A stretch of DNA of 64,000 nucleotides from NCBI RefSeq assembly GCF_012224145.1, contig NZ_CP041030.1:62001-126000 (forward strand), read 5' to 3'. The position numbers and the translations under genes were made by a program. Origin of the DNA: Francisella sp. LA112445 (lineage in GTDB: Bacteria; Pseudomonadota; Gammaproteobacteria; Francisellales; Francisellaceae). Below the pieces are notes generated by a model. That model made no database searches, was not told the DNA's origin, and saw only the letters and a program-made list of their open reading frames with translations. Positions 9,251 to 17,480 of the stretch are shown in pieces (position 1 is the stretch's first letter; each line of letters starts with the position of its first letter).

Positions 9251-9949
9251 ATGCTTTTGATAAATTGTGACTTAGGTGAAAGAGGTGTTGCTCATACAGT
9301 TGATGATCAATTGGTAAAATATATTGATATTGCAAATATTGCTTGTGGTGGGCATGCTGGTGATAAGCAAAGTGTTGATTACTATGTAGATCTTTGTCAA
9401 AGAAATAATGTAAAAATTACAGCTCATATATCATATCCAGATAAAGAGGATTTTGGTAGAAAGGTTATCAAAATTGATGATAGAAGCTTATGCAAATCTT
9501 TTGATGAGCAGTTTGCTCTCTTTGAAGGAAATGTAAAGGCAATAAAGCCTCATGGCGCTTTATATAATGAGCTTAATGTTAATGAAGGATTAGTTAAAAT
9601 GTTTATTTCTTGGTGTGTCAAAAATGATATTCAAGAATTGCTTGTTAGCCCCTTTGGTCTTTTGAAAAAGCATGCTGAAGAAAATGGCATAAAAATAATT
9701 AAAGAAAGTTTCGCTGAAAGAGGGTATCTACTAGATAAAAATAATAATCCAACGCTCGTACCAAGAGGTCAGCCAAATGCAGAGATTAAAGAGGTACAAA
9801 AAGCGATTAAGCAATACCGTGAGTTAGCAAAAGGCTTTATAAATATTAATGGCCAAGAAATAGCCTTTGACTCTCAAACAATATGTATACATTCTGATAG
9901 TGAGATAGCTTTAGAGCTAGCTAAAGAACTTAATAAAGCAAAAGGTTAA
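9251..9949 (+). CDS. pxpA: 5-oxoprolinase subunit PxpA (LamB/YcsF family)
   Basis: 232 residues with the LamB/YcsF hallmark INCDLGERG at the start and ANIACGGHAGD at about 30-40. AHISYPD, KPHGALYN and SFAERGY complete the polysaccharide-deacetylase-like metal and substrate site. PxpA acts with PxpB and PxpC in ATP-dependent hydrolysis of 5-oxoproline. The start ATG follows GGGAGATATAAT at the end of pxpB, a good ribosome site embedded in the upstream gene. Normal members are about 245-250 residues, so this is a compact version. Part of the tightly packed transporter-pxpBAC operon. Confidence 0.92.
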   Translation: MLLINCDLGERGVAHTVDDQLVKYIDIANIACGGHAGDKQSVDYYVDLCQRNNVKITAHISYPDKEDFGRKVIKIDDRSLCKSFDEQFALFEGNVKAIKPHGALYNELNVNEGLVKMFISWCVKNDIQELLVSPFGLLKKHAEENGIKIIKESFAERGYLLDKNNNPTLVPRGQPNAEIKEVQKAIKQYRELAKGFININGQEIAFDSQTICIHSDSEIALELAKELNKAKG

Positions 9950-9951
9950 TT

Positions 9952-10758
9952 ATGGTAGACTTCTTTTCAGTTAGTGGAGGGTTATCTTTCCCTATTTCAT
10001 TAAGAAAGTTTGGCTCTCAAGATAAAGGAGTATCTCCTAAGGGGGCTCAGGATCAGCTAAGTTTTATTACTGCATATAATTTATTAGAAAAACCTAGATG
10101 TTTTCAGGCTATAGAGATGATTTATCCATCAAAGATAAAAGCTAACAAGGATTTACTTGTAGTTATATCTGGCGCTTCTTATAACAGAACAGAGACTGCC
10201 TCTCAAAATATTCCATACAATCGAATTTGTAAGCTTAATAAAGATGAGATCTTAGAGTTTAAAGGTACAAAAAAAGGCTTTAGAACCGTTGTTTTGGCAA
10301 TAGAATTTGAGCCAGGATTACAACGCTTAATTGGTAAGAAAAGATCTGAGAAACTAGGTGATTTTATAAATCATAATTATAGAACTAATTTTATAAGAGT
10401 AATAAAAGGTCCTGAGTATTTTATTTTAAAAGATAATGCCTTTTTTGATCAGTCATGGGAAATTTCACCAAACTCTAGTCAAATGGGATTATCGTTAAAT
10501 GGATTAGGTTTAGATACACAAAAAATTGAGATGATATCTCAACCTGTATCTGATGGAACAGTACAATTATCTCCAGGAGGACCGATAGTCTTAATGAGAC
10601 ATCGCCAGACTGTAGGAGGTTATCCAAGAGTTGTAAATGTTATTGAGCCAGATATAAGTAAGCTGGCACAGTTTGTTCCTGGATCTACGATTAGATTTAG
10701 GCTTATTGAGAATGATGAAGCTTTTGGTATTATAAATGACTTAAAGCAAATGATTTAA
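9952..10758 (+). CDS. pxpC: 5-oxoprolinase subunit PxpC (KipA family)
   Basis: 268 residues of the biotin-dependent carboxyltransferase-like (AHS2/KipA) fold. It shows SQMGLSLNG, SDGTVQLSPGGPIVLMRHRQTVGGYPR and VPGSTIRF near the C-terminus, all typical. It is the third component of 5-oxoprolinase. It is shorter than E. coli PxpC (about 310 residues), mainly in the N-terminal region, where the usual GxxDxGR/QDxGR block reads FGSQDKGVSPKGAQD. It begins 2 bp after pxpA. About 190 bp of AT-rich sequence without a clear terminator follows. Confidence 0.88.
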   Translation: MVDFFSVSGGLSFPISLRKFGSQDKGVSPKGAQDQLSFITAYNLLEKPRCFQAIEMIYPSKIKANKDLLVVISGASYNRTETASQNIPYNRICKLNKDEILEFKGTKKGFRTVVLAIEFEPGLQRLIGKKRSEKLGDFINHNYRTNFIRVIKGPEYFILKDNAFFDQSWEISPNSSQMGLSLNGLGLDTQKIEMISQPVSDGTVQLSPGGPIVLMRHRQTVGGYPRVVNVIEPDISKLAQFVPGSTIRFRLIENDEAFGIINDLKQMI

Positions 10759-10950
10759 ACTTCTATAGTATAGGATATTTTAAAAATGTTATAAGCCTAA
10801 ATAACGTCTTTAAATTTAAAAGAAAGTTGTTTAAAATCTATTCTCACTTTTTCAAAAATGATCTTTTTCATCTAAAAAGCACAACATGATATATTATTTC
10901 TACCACTAAAACAATAAAAAAGATAATATAAAAAAAATAATAAATTCTTG

Positions 10951-10978
10951 TTGTTTTTGCTTATTTCTTTGTTATAAA
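10951..10978 (+). promoter_or_regulatory. Probable promoter for the DUF47-PiT operon
   Basis: TTGTTT (10951-10956), a 16-bp spacer and TATAAA (10973-10978), 46 bp before the DUF47 start, which has an AGGAG site. No Pho box-like direct repeat was recognised. The rest of the 10759-11024 gap is AT-rich with no ORF. Confidence 0.45.
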
Positions 10979-11024
10979 CTTTGAGTGTCAAATATGCAAA
11001 AACATAGTTAGGAGATTATACATA

Positions 11025-11681
11025 ATGTTGCGCAAACTGGTTAAGACACTAATTCCAAGCCAAGATAAAATATTTTTTGAATTAATGATAGAAGCAACAG
11101 AGGCAGTAGAGGACTCAGCTAGAATTTTAGATCAAATAGTTAAAGAAAAAGATAGTTTAACCCTATCTGAGCTAGCTGAAGAGTTGCGCTTAACTAGAAC
11201 TGTAACAGTAGAAGTTGCTAACAAAATGGATCATGAATTAGCAAGACATTTTGTAACTCCTGTTGATAGGGTTGAGTTACATAATGTAATGACTTTACTA
11301 TTAAAGCTTAATAAAAGAATTGTTAAGATACATAGATATATGCAGATCCTAATGGAAGAGGAAAGAGGAGATGTAAATTTATATCTAGCAAACTGTGTTG
11401 AAACATTACGCAAAATGACAAAAGTCTTAGATGATATGATGAAAGCCTTTACGAAAGGTGAGAAGAAAGATTTAAAGAGCTTATATATTAGATTAACAGC
11501 TTTAGATGAAAATGTTTTGGAAGATCTTGCTCATGCACTTAAACGTTTTTCTCATTTTGAAGAAGGTGATGTGATATTTATCATGAAGGTTAAGGATATC
11601 TATAAAGCTATTGAAAATGCTATTTCAACTTGTACTTCAATAGCTGAATCAATAATGAGAATTCATGTCAAAGAAGTTTAA
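11025..11681 (+). CDS. DUF47/PhoU-like accessory protein of phosphate transporter
   Basis: A 218-residue, almost entirely helical protein of the DUF47 (YkaA/PhoU-related) family. These proteins are usually encoded directly before a PiT transporter, as here (15 bp gap). The helices carry charged heptads and end with the VKDIYKAIENAISTCTSIAE block typical of the family's last helix. The role is thought to be regulation of low-affinity phosphate uptake at the inner membrane. The start is well supported by AGGAG 12 bp upstream. Confidence 0.9.
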   Translation: MLRKLVKTLIPSQDKIFFELMIEATEAVEDSARILDQIVKEKDSLTLSELAEELRLTRTVTVEVANKMDHELARHFVTPVDRVELHNVMTLLLKLNKRIVKIHRYMQILMEEERGDVNLYLANCVETLRKMTKVLDDMMKAFTKGEKKDLKSLYIRLTALDENVLEDLAHALKRFSHFEEGDVIFIMKVKDIYKAIENAISTCTSIAESIMRIHVKEV

Positions 11682-11696
11682 TAAGGTATTTGCCAT

Positions 11697-12692
11697 ATGA
11701 TTTCAACGGTTTTGGTAGCGATTATTATAATTGCTTTGTTTTTTGAGTTCACAAATGGTTTTCATGATGCAGCGAATGTTGTTGCAACACCAATTGCGAC
11801 AAAATCTTTAACTCCTGGTCAAGCCATAGGTCTAGCAGCATTTTTTAATTTCTTAGGGGCTTTCTTTGGAACAGCTGTAGCTGCAACTATTTCAAAAGGA
11901 CTTGTAGATACTAATGTTGTTACAGATATTGTACTAATTTCAGCACTTTTAGGAGCAATTAGTTGGAATTTCTTTACTTGGAGTTTTGGCATTCCATCAA
12001 GCTCTTCTCATGCTTTGATAGGCTCATTAGTTGGCGCTGTAATTATTGGAGCTAGTTATCAAGATGTTAACTATATGACTGTTGTTTATAAGGTTTTGAT
12101 TCCTATGGTTAGCTCGCCAATTATGGCGTTTTTCTTAGCACTAATTATTTGTATAGTTCTACTGAATATTTTTATCAGATTAAGCGGTGTCAGAAGGACA
12201 AATAAATATATAAGAGAGATGCAGGTTGTATCTACTAGTTTGCTTTCTTTTTCACATGGCTCAAATGATGCCCAAAAAACAATGTCAATAATTACATTAG
12301 CTTTGTTAAGTGCAGGACTGGTAAGTACTACTGAAGTACCTACTTGGGTAATTATATTATGTGGTATTGCAATGGGTCTAGGTACTCTTTCAGGCGGTAA
12401 AAAGATAATTAAGACTCTAAGTGCTAAGTTATCTAAACTAGAGCCAGTAAATGCTGTATCAGCAGAGCTAAGTTCAGGTGCTTTGGTCTTAGCAGCTTCT
12501 CATATAGGCTTGCCTGTTAGTACAACTCAAGTAGCATCTGGTTCAATAATGGGTGCTGGTTATGCTGATTCAGGTGTTAACTGGAAAGTCGTTAGGAAAA
12601 TGGCTATAGCATGGATCTTAACTATTCCAGCATGTATAGTTGTTACTAGTGTTATTTATATAATATTATTCAATATATTTGGTGCTTTCTAA
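11697..12692 (+). CDS. pit: PiT-family inorganic phosphate transporter
   Basis: 331 residues, an inner-membrane ion-coupled phosphate permease. The PiT duplicated signature is clear: GFHDAANVVATPIATKSL near residue 22, and SFSHGSNDAQKTM around residue 184. GIPSSSSHALIGSLVG and GLPVSTTQVASGSIMG complete the two inverted halves. The length is near the short bacterial PiT type. It forms an operon with the DUF47 gene just upstream. Confidence 0.93.
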   Translation: MISTVLVAIIIIALFFEFTNGFHDAANVVATPIATKSLTPGQAIGLAAFFNFLGAFFGTAVAATISKGLVDTNVVTDIVLISALLGAISWNFFTWSFGIPSSSSHALIGSLVGAVIIGASYQDVNYMTVVYKVLIPMVSSPIMAFFLALIICIVLLNIFIRLSGVRRTNKYIREMQVVSTSLLSFSHGSNDAQKTMSIITLALLSAGLVSTTEVPTWVIILCGIAMGLGTLSGGKKIIKTLSAKLSKLEPVNAVSAELSSGALVLAASHIGLPVSTTQVASGSIMGAGYADSGVNWKVVRKMAIAWILTIPACIVVTSVIYIILFNIFGAF

Positions 12693-12775
12693 GAAGAGCT
12701 CTATATAATTATTTTTCCTTTTATTTCTAAAAATCATTATAATCATAGATTATTTAATAATTATTACTTGGTTGT

Positions 12776-13294
12776 ATGCAGACAAAGTTTAATCGGTTAA
12801 TGGTTTATATACATTGGCTTACTGTTATTTTGATATTTCTAGCTTTTATCTCTATAGAGTTTAGAAGTATTTTTGGGAAGCATACATTATTTCATGATTT
12901 TATGAAGAGCTCTCATCTGTATATAGGCTTCTTAGTGTTATTTTTGACTATCTTAAGACTTAGTATTAGGAAGTTTGTAGAATTTCCAATTATAGGGCAA
13001 AGAATATATTACAATTTCTTTAGAAGCATTGTGTCAAAGATTGTTCATATCTTTTTATACATTTGGTTGATTCTTATGCCTATTTTAGGCTGGTGCCTGA
13101 TTAGTGCAAAGGGAACTTATATAATCCCTTTCGGTTTACCACCAATTCTTGAGGTGATGGCAAGACCAGATGTCATTGAAATTAAGAATATACATGAGTA
13201 TTTTGCCTATATTGGTTTAGCCGTTATATTTGTTCATGCTAGTGTTGCTATTGTTGAAAGTGTAATAGTTAAGAGGATTAATACAAAGAGTTGA
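12776..13294 (+). CDS. Cytochrome b561 family membrane protein
   Basis: 172 residues with four predicted membrane helices. Histidines that could ligate two b hemes lie at H13 (VYIHWL), in HLYIG of helix 2, HIFLY of helix 3 and HEYFAY/VHAS of helix 4. This is the bacterial b561 (CybB/YodB) pattern: quinol oxidation or superoxide:quinone chemistry in the inner membrane. The exact partner is unknown. A TATAAT-like box at about 12738 may be its own promoter. It is convergent with the LysR gene, 7 bp apart. Confidence 0.85.
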   Translation: MQTKFNRLMVYIHWLTVILIFLAFISIEFRSIFGKHTLFHDFMKSSHLYIGFLVLFLTILRLSIRKFVEFPIIGQRIYYNFFRSIVSKIVHIFLYIWLILMPILGWCLISAKGTYIIPFGLPPILEVMARPDVIEIKNIHEYFAYIGLAVIFVHASVAIVESVIVKRINTKS

Positions 13295-13301
13295 TATCTT
13301 A

Positions 13302-14252
13302 TTAGTCAGTATATTTTTGTTTTATTTTCTCAATACCTGATCTTACTATATTTATAAGCTCATCTTTATATTTTGAGTGTTTATACACTAATACTAAGTG
13401 AGGCTCTAGTGGGAATTCTATTTCAGCACCCTCTATCTTAGCAATGTTATCATAATCTCTTAATACGGCATTATGGTAGAACTTTGGCATAAAACCAATG
13501 ACATTCTCACCTTTAATAATATTTGCTTTTTGTATTTCATTATCAACTGTATATTTGACATTATCGAGATTAAATTTATAAGTTTCAGATTTATATTTAA
13601 ATTCAGTTACACCTAGAGAGAAATCATACTTATTAAATACAATTGGAGCTTCAATAATACGTTGAGGATTGTTATGCATTTCTTTGATGAAGTCTTTATT
13701 ACCATATATATATGCAGGTAGTTTTATGGCATCGACTGATGAACAAACTATCCAGTCATCTAAATCAAGAAACTCAAGGTGTTTATTAAAAATTTGGATA
13801 ACACTATATGAATCAAGCTGATATTGACTACCATTTAAGTTACCAATCTGATAACTGTCTAAAGCAAAGTTAAAACTTTCATCATTAATTTCTTGGATTT
13901 GTGGTAGTACGAAATCAATTATAATTTTTAGAAATAGTGGCGTTCCTAATATTTTTATAGATTTACGCTCTCTAAAGCCACTTAGCTTTACATTTTGGAT
14001 AGTATCTTCTAGATCTTTAAAGGTTTTGTTACAAGAATGATAGTATTTCATTCCATCTGCTGTTGGGGAAATACGATTCTGTACATTTCTAATAAGTTTT
14101 ATATCTAGAAAGCCTTCTAAAACTTCGATTTTATTTTTTATAGTATTTAACTCTACACCATAATACTTTTTAACGGAGCTATATGAGCCTAATTCGACTA
14201 ATTTTAGAAAATAACGAGTTGCTTCAATAATATCTTTGCTAATAACACTCAT
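13302..14252 (-). CDS. LysR-type transcriptional regulator
   Basis: 316 residues. The N-terminal winged helix-turn-helix spans about residues 10-65 (YFLKLVELGSYSSVKKYYGV, then KIEVLEGFLDIKLI). A long linker helix and a poorly conserved effector domain follow. The DNA-recognition helix is less canonical than in most LysR proteins. The neighbouring nitroreductase lies upstream in the same direction, 69 bp away. Target genes cannot be read from the sequence; autoregulation is likely from family behaviour. Confidence 0.75.
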   Translation of the reverse strand: MSVISKDIIEATRYFLKLVELGSYSSVKKYYGVELNTIKNKIEVLEGFLDIKLIRNVQNRISPTADGMKYYHSCNKTFKDLEDTIQNVKLSGFRERKSIKILGTPLFLKIIIDFVLPQIQEINDESFNFALDSYQIGNLNGSQYQLDSYSVIQIFNKHLEFLDLDDWIVCSSVDAIKLPAYIYGNKDFIKEMHNNPQRIIEAPIVFNKYDFSLGVTEFKYKSETYKFNLDNVKYTVDNEIQKANIIKGENVIGFMPKFYHNAVLRDYDNIAKIEGAEIEFPLEPHLVLVYKHSKYKDELINIVRSGIEKIKQKYTD

Positions 14253-14321
14253 GCTTAATATTAAACTAAATTTAATTTTAATCTTTTAATAATAGCATTA
14301 TATTTATATTTACAAAAGAAA

Positions 14322-14987
14322 TTAGAAAAAACTGACAAGGTTTTTAATGCTTTCTCTTTCTGTCCTATAGTTGTTTACAGCCGCAGATGTATCTTCATAG
14401 CCAATGGCTATTCCACATATTAGTGTATATGCTGCAAATTCTGGAAGTTCATTTTTAACTATATCAGGATAGTGCCCTAATGAAGCTTGAGGACATGTTG
14501 CAAGCCCTAAATCTGTAGCTGCTAGTAATATCGATTGGACTAGCATGCCACAGTCCATATAGCTGCTAATACTATCTGTAGGATATTTAAATATAAAAAT
14601 TGCAGATGGAGAGTCAAAAGAAATATAGTTCTTTTTCCATTGTTTGATACGCTTGTCTTTATCTTCTCTCGAGATATTTAAGGCAGTATATAGATCGTGA
14701 CCACATTTGATAGCTCTTTCTTTTAGTTCACCATCAAGTGGCGTATCTCCATCATAGTTGTATTCCATTCTTGGTTTTTCGCCATTTTCGCAAGCACTTA
14801 AAATTTTATTCATCAAATCAATTTTCTTTTGACCGCTAACTACAGCTATTTTCCATGGTTGAGTATTTTTGCTTGAAGGAGTCCATTTTGCAGCCTCAAA
14901 TAGTTTTTCAAATATTTCTTGAGGAATTTCTTTAGTTAAGAATTCTCTAACACATTTACGATTTTTTAACACTTCTAAGGTTTGCAT
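14322..14987 (-). CDS. Nitroreductase-family FMN oxidoreductase
   Basis: 221 residues. RKCVREFLTKEIP at the start and AAKWTPSSKNTQPWKIAVV (FMN-phosphate region) are typical of the NfsA/NfsB superfamily. So are MLVQSILLAATDLGLATCP and CGIAIGYED in the C-terminal half. Such enzymes use NAD(P)H to reduce quinones, nitro compounds or flavins; the physiological substrate is not evident. A 130-bp divergent gap separates it from fumC. The stop is 69 bp before the LysR start on the same strand. Confidence 0.88.
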   Translation of the reverse strand: MQTLEVLKNRKCVREFLTKEIPQEIFEKLFEAAKWTPSSKNTQPWKIAVVSGQKKIDLMNKILSACENGEKPRMEYNYDGDTPLDGELKERAIKCGHDLYTALNISREDKDKRIKQWKKNYISFDSPSAIFIFKYPTDSISSYMDCGMLVQSILLAATDLGLATCPQASLGHYPDIVKNELPEFAAYTLICGIAIGYEDTSAAVNNYRTERESIKNLVSFF

Positions 14988-15117
14988 AATACTTGTCTAA
15001 CTGAAAATTTGTATAGTGTTTATTTTAACTATAAGGTTTTTAAAAATATATAGCTCTTCTGAGCGTAGCATAAAAATGTTACATTTAATCTATAAACTAT
15101 ATTTTTGGGGAAAATTA

Positions 15118-16488
15118 ATGCGAGTAGAGACAGATAGTATGGGTGAAGTTAAAGTTGCGGATGATAAATATTGGGGTGCGCAAACCCAAAGGTCATTAAA
15201 ATACTTCTCAATTGGTAATGATAAAATGCCATTAGAGATTGTCAAAGCTATGGCTATTATTAAGAAAGCATCTGCTATTACAAATCATCAGCTAGATATA
15301 TTATCAGAACAAAGGAGAGATCTAATAGTTAGAGCATCTGAGGAAGTATTAGAAGGTAAGTTAGATAATAATTTTCCACTATATGTTTGGATGACTGGTA
15401 GCGGTACTCAGTTAAATATGAATGTTAATGAGGTAATAGCTAACAGGGCAAATGAAATATATGGTAATAAAAAAGGAGCTAAAACTCCTGTTCACCCTAA
15501 TGATGATGTTAATAAATCTCAATCATCAAACGATAGTTTCCCAACGGCAATGAATATCTCAGCAGTAATAGCAGTTTCTCAAAAGCTGATTCCTACAGCT
15601 AAATATATGCAAAAGCACTTACAGGAGAAGGCTCAAGCATGGAAGGATATAACTAAAATTGGTAGGACTCATATGCAAGATGCCGTACCTATGAAATTAG
15701 GTGAGGAGTTTGGAGGTTATGTAGCCTTACTTGAGAAAAATATTAAGCGTATAGAACTAGCCTTGCAAGATGTCTATGAGTTAGCATTAGGAGGCACAGC
15801 TGTTGGTACAGGTATAAATGCACCACAAGGGTTTGCTGAACTTGTTGCTAAGCATATTGCTAAAATAACTGAGATGCCTTTTATTACTGCAGCTAATAAA
15901 TTTGAGGTGCAAGGATCTCATGATGCCCTAGTAGCTTTAATGAGTACCTTAAAAGTCTTAGCGAACTCTTTATTTAAAATAGCTAATGATATTCGAATTC
16001 TTAGCTGTGGTCCTAGAGCTGGGTTATTTGAGTTGATATTGCCTGAGAATGAGCCTGGATCATCTATTATGCCTGGTAAAGTTAATCCAACTCAGTGTGA
16101 AGCTATGGCAATGGTGGCGACTCAAGTAATGGGCTTAGATGCTGCTGTTGCTATGGCAGGTTCAGCAGGATATTTAGAGATGAATGTATATAAACCATTA
16201 ATAATATTTAATATTATACAATCAATCCAAATGCTTTCTGATAGCATGCTTAACTTCTCAGATTACCTTATAAAAGGAATAAAGCCTAATAAGAAAAAAA
16301 TTGATTACTACCTACATAACTCATTAATGTTAGTTACAGCTCTTGCTCCAGAGATTGGGTATGACGAGGCTTCAAAGTTAGCGCATTATGCTTATCAAGA
16401 AGATATTTCTCTAAGTGAGGCAAATTTAGAGCTCAAGTTATTACCTCAAGAAAAATTCGATGAGTTGATAAATAAGAGCATAAAATAA
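15118..16488 (+). CDS. fumC: Class II fumarate hydratase
   Basis: 456 residues from the ATG at 15118, chosen because MRVETDSMGEVKVADDKYWGAQTQ is the normal FumC N-terminus. A GGGG purine site lies 7 bp upstream; the longer in-frame reading from 15016 crosses the promoter region. It interconverts fumarate and malate in the TCA cycle. Family signatures are SGTQLNMNVNEV, HPNDDVNKSQSSND, GRTHMQDA and GSSIMPGKVNPTQCE (substrate loop with catalytic Ser). Iron-free class II enzymes often serve under oxidative stress or iron limitation. It is divergent from the nitroreductase. Confidence 0.95.
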   Translation: MRVETDSMGEVKVADDKYWGAQTQRSLKYFSIGNDKMPLEIVKAMAIIKKASAITNHQLDILSEQRRDLIVRASEEVLEGKLDNNFPLYVWMTGSGTQLNMNVNEVIANRANEIYGNKKGAKTPVHPNDDVNKSQSSNDSFPTAMNISAVIAVSQKLIPTAKYMQKHLQEKAQAWKDITKIGRTHMQDAVPMKLGEEFGGYVALLEKNIKRIELALQDVYELALGGTAVGTGINAPQGFAELVAKHIAKITEMPFITAANKFEVQGSHDALVALMSTLKVLANSLFKIANDIRILSCGPRAGLFELILPENEPGSSIMPGKVNPTQCEAMAMVATQVMGLDAAVAMAGSAGYLEMNVYKPLIIFNIIQSIQMLSDSMLNFSDYLIKGIKPNKKKIDYYLHNSLMLVTALAPEIGYDEASKLAHYAYQEDISLSEANLELKLLPQEKFDELINKSIK

Positions 16489-16511
16489 TTCTAAGTCACA
16501 CTTTGCAAATA

Positions 16512-16540
16512 TTGACAGTTAATTTATTTTTTTGTATATT
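16512..16540 (+). promoter_or_regulatory. Near-consensus sigma-70 promoter
   Basis: TTGACA (16512-16517), exactly 17 bp, then TATATT (16535-16540). This is the best promoter match in the window. It lies 67 bp upstream of the 40-codon ORF and 247 bp upstream of the DUF1275 gene. An imperfect TTTCC...GGAAA inverted repeat lies in the leader. Confidence 0.75.
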
Positions 16541-16607
16541 TTTTCTTTCCTCTTCTTGAAAATTAGAAAGGAAAATAAGTTAGTCACAAATTAAAGGGAG
16601 GGTAAAT

Positions 16608-16730
16608 ATGCGATTAACACAACAATTATTTACAAAAAAAATTTCTTTAGTTCGCTCTTTTTCAAAGAAAACACAAGGTCTAAAGTGTTTCGTAAAGACA
16701 CAGCCTAAAGAAAGCAAAATAAAAAAATGA
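16608..16730 (+). CDS. Small basic protein or leader peptide (40 aa)
   Basis: A short ORF supported by an excellent GGGAGGG ribosome site 6-8 bp before its ATG and by the near-consensus promoter upstream. The product is 40 residues, with about ten Lys, two Arg and one Glu, so it is strongly cationic. It has a single Cys and no membrane segment. It resembles no family I know. It could be a nucleic-acid-binding small protein or a leader peptide for the DUF1275 gene 57 bp downstream. That gene has a TATAAT box of its own at 16749-16754. Translation is likely; function unknown. Confidence 0.6.
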   Translation: MRLTQQLFTKKISLVRSFSKKTQGLKCFVKTQPKESKIKK

Positions 16731-16787
16731 TTTTTATTATAAAGCCTATATAATATTTCTTAAACGCTAATAAAAAGGAGCTAGAAA

Positions 16788-17480
16788 GTGTTTACGAAAA
16801 AAATGGCTTTTACTTATTTTATTACGGTTATATTGATTTTTAACTCTGGTTGGATTGATAGTGTAGTTTTATATAACTCTTTTGGTGCCAGTGTGGCAGT
16901 AATGTCGGGAAACTTAAGAATTCTTGGTCATAGTATTGCTGGGACTGACTGGGTTTTTGTATATAAAGTTGCGATTCTTGTCTTTGGTTTTGTTGTTGGT
17001 GCTGCTGTGAATGGTGTCTTGATGAAGACTGATGCATATGTCATCTCAGAGGATCATACTAAAACTTTAGTTTTACAGAGTGCTGTAATGCTTACAGGAA
17101 CTTTGCTAATAGATATTTTTAGTAATCATCGTATTATCGATGATTTATTTTTAGCCGTTGCTATGGGTATGCAAAATAGCTTCACTACAATATTTTTTGG
17201 AGGTTTTGCTCGAACAACTCATATGACTGGCACAACTACAGATTTAGGTATTGAAATCGGACGAGTTCTGCGCGGCGATAAATCAAATATTTGGAAAATA
17301 CCTTTTTTTGCTACTTGTATGACAGTATTTGTTATTGGTAATGCTGTTGGTTTTGCTTGGGTGAGAATATCTGGCGAGCACTTTACTTTGATGCTATTCC
17401 CTTCAGTCGTTTTACCAATATTTGTCGGTATTGTAATCTTGTTAGCTTATAATATGAAAATCAAAAATCACAGTCTTTAA
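16788..17480 (+). CDS. DUF1275 (YoaK-like) membrane protein
   Basis: 230 residues with about six hydrophobic segments. NSGWIDSVVLYNSFGASVAVMSGN at the N-terminus and AMGMQNSFTTIFFGGFARTTHMTGTTTDLGIEIG in the second half are the DUF1275 hallmarks. The start is GTG with AAGGAG 8 bp upstream. The family is made of inner-membrane proteins proposed to be transporters; no substrate is known. Its stop overlaps the convergent permease gene by 4 bp. Confidence 0.85.
   Translation: MFTKKMAFTYFITVILIFNSGWIDSVVLYNSFGASVAVMSGNLRILGHSIAGTDWVFVYKVAILVFGFVVGAAVNGVLMKTDAYVISEDHTKTLVLQSAVMLTGTLLIDIFSNHRIIDDLFLAVAMGMQNSFTTIFFGGFARTTHMTGTTTDLGIEIGRVLRGDKSNIWKIPFFATCMTVFVIGNAVGFAWVRISGEHFTLMLFPSVVLPIFVGIVILLAYNMKIKNHSL

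Noticed and set aside
15016-15117. 34-residue extension of fumarase
   Set aside because: It reads through promoter-like AT-rich DNA, starts with GTG without ribosome site, and precedes the conserved N-terminus.
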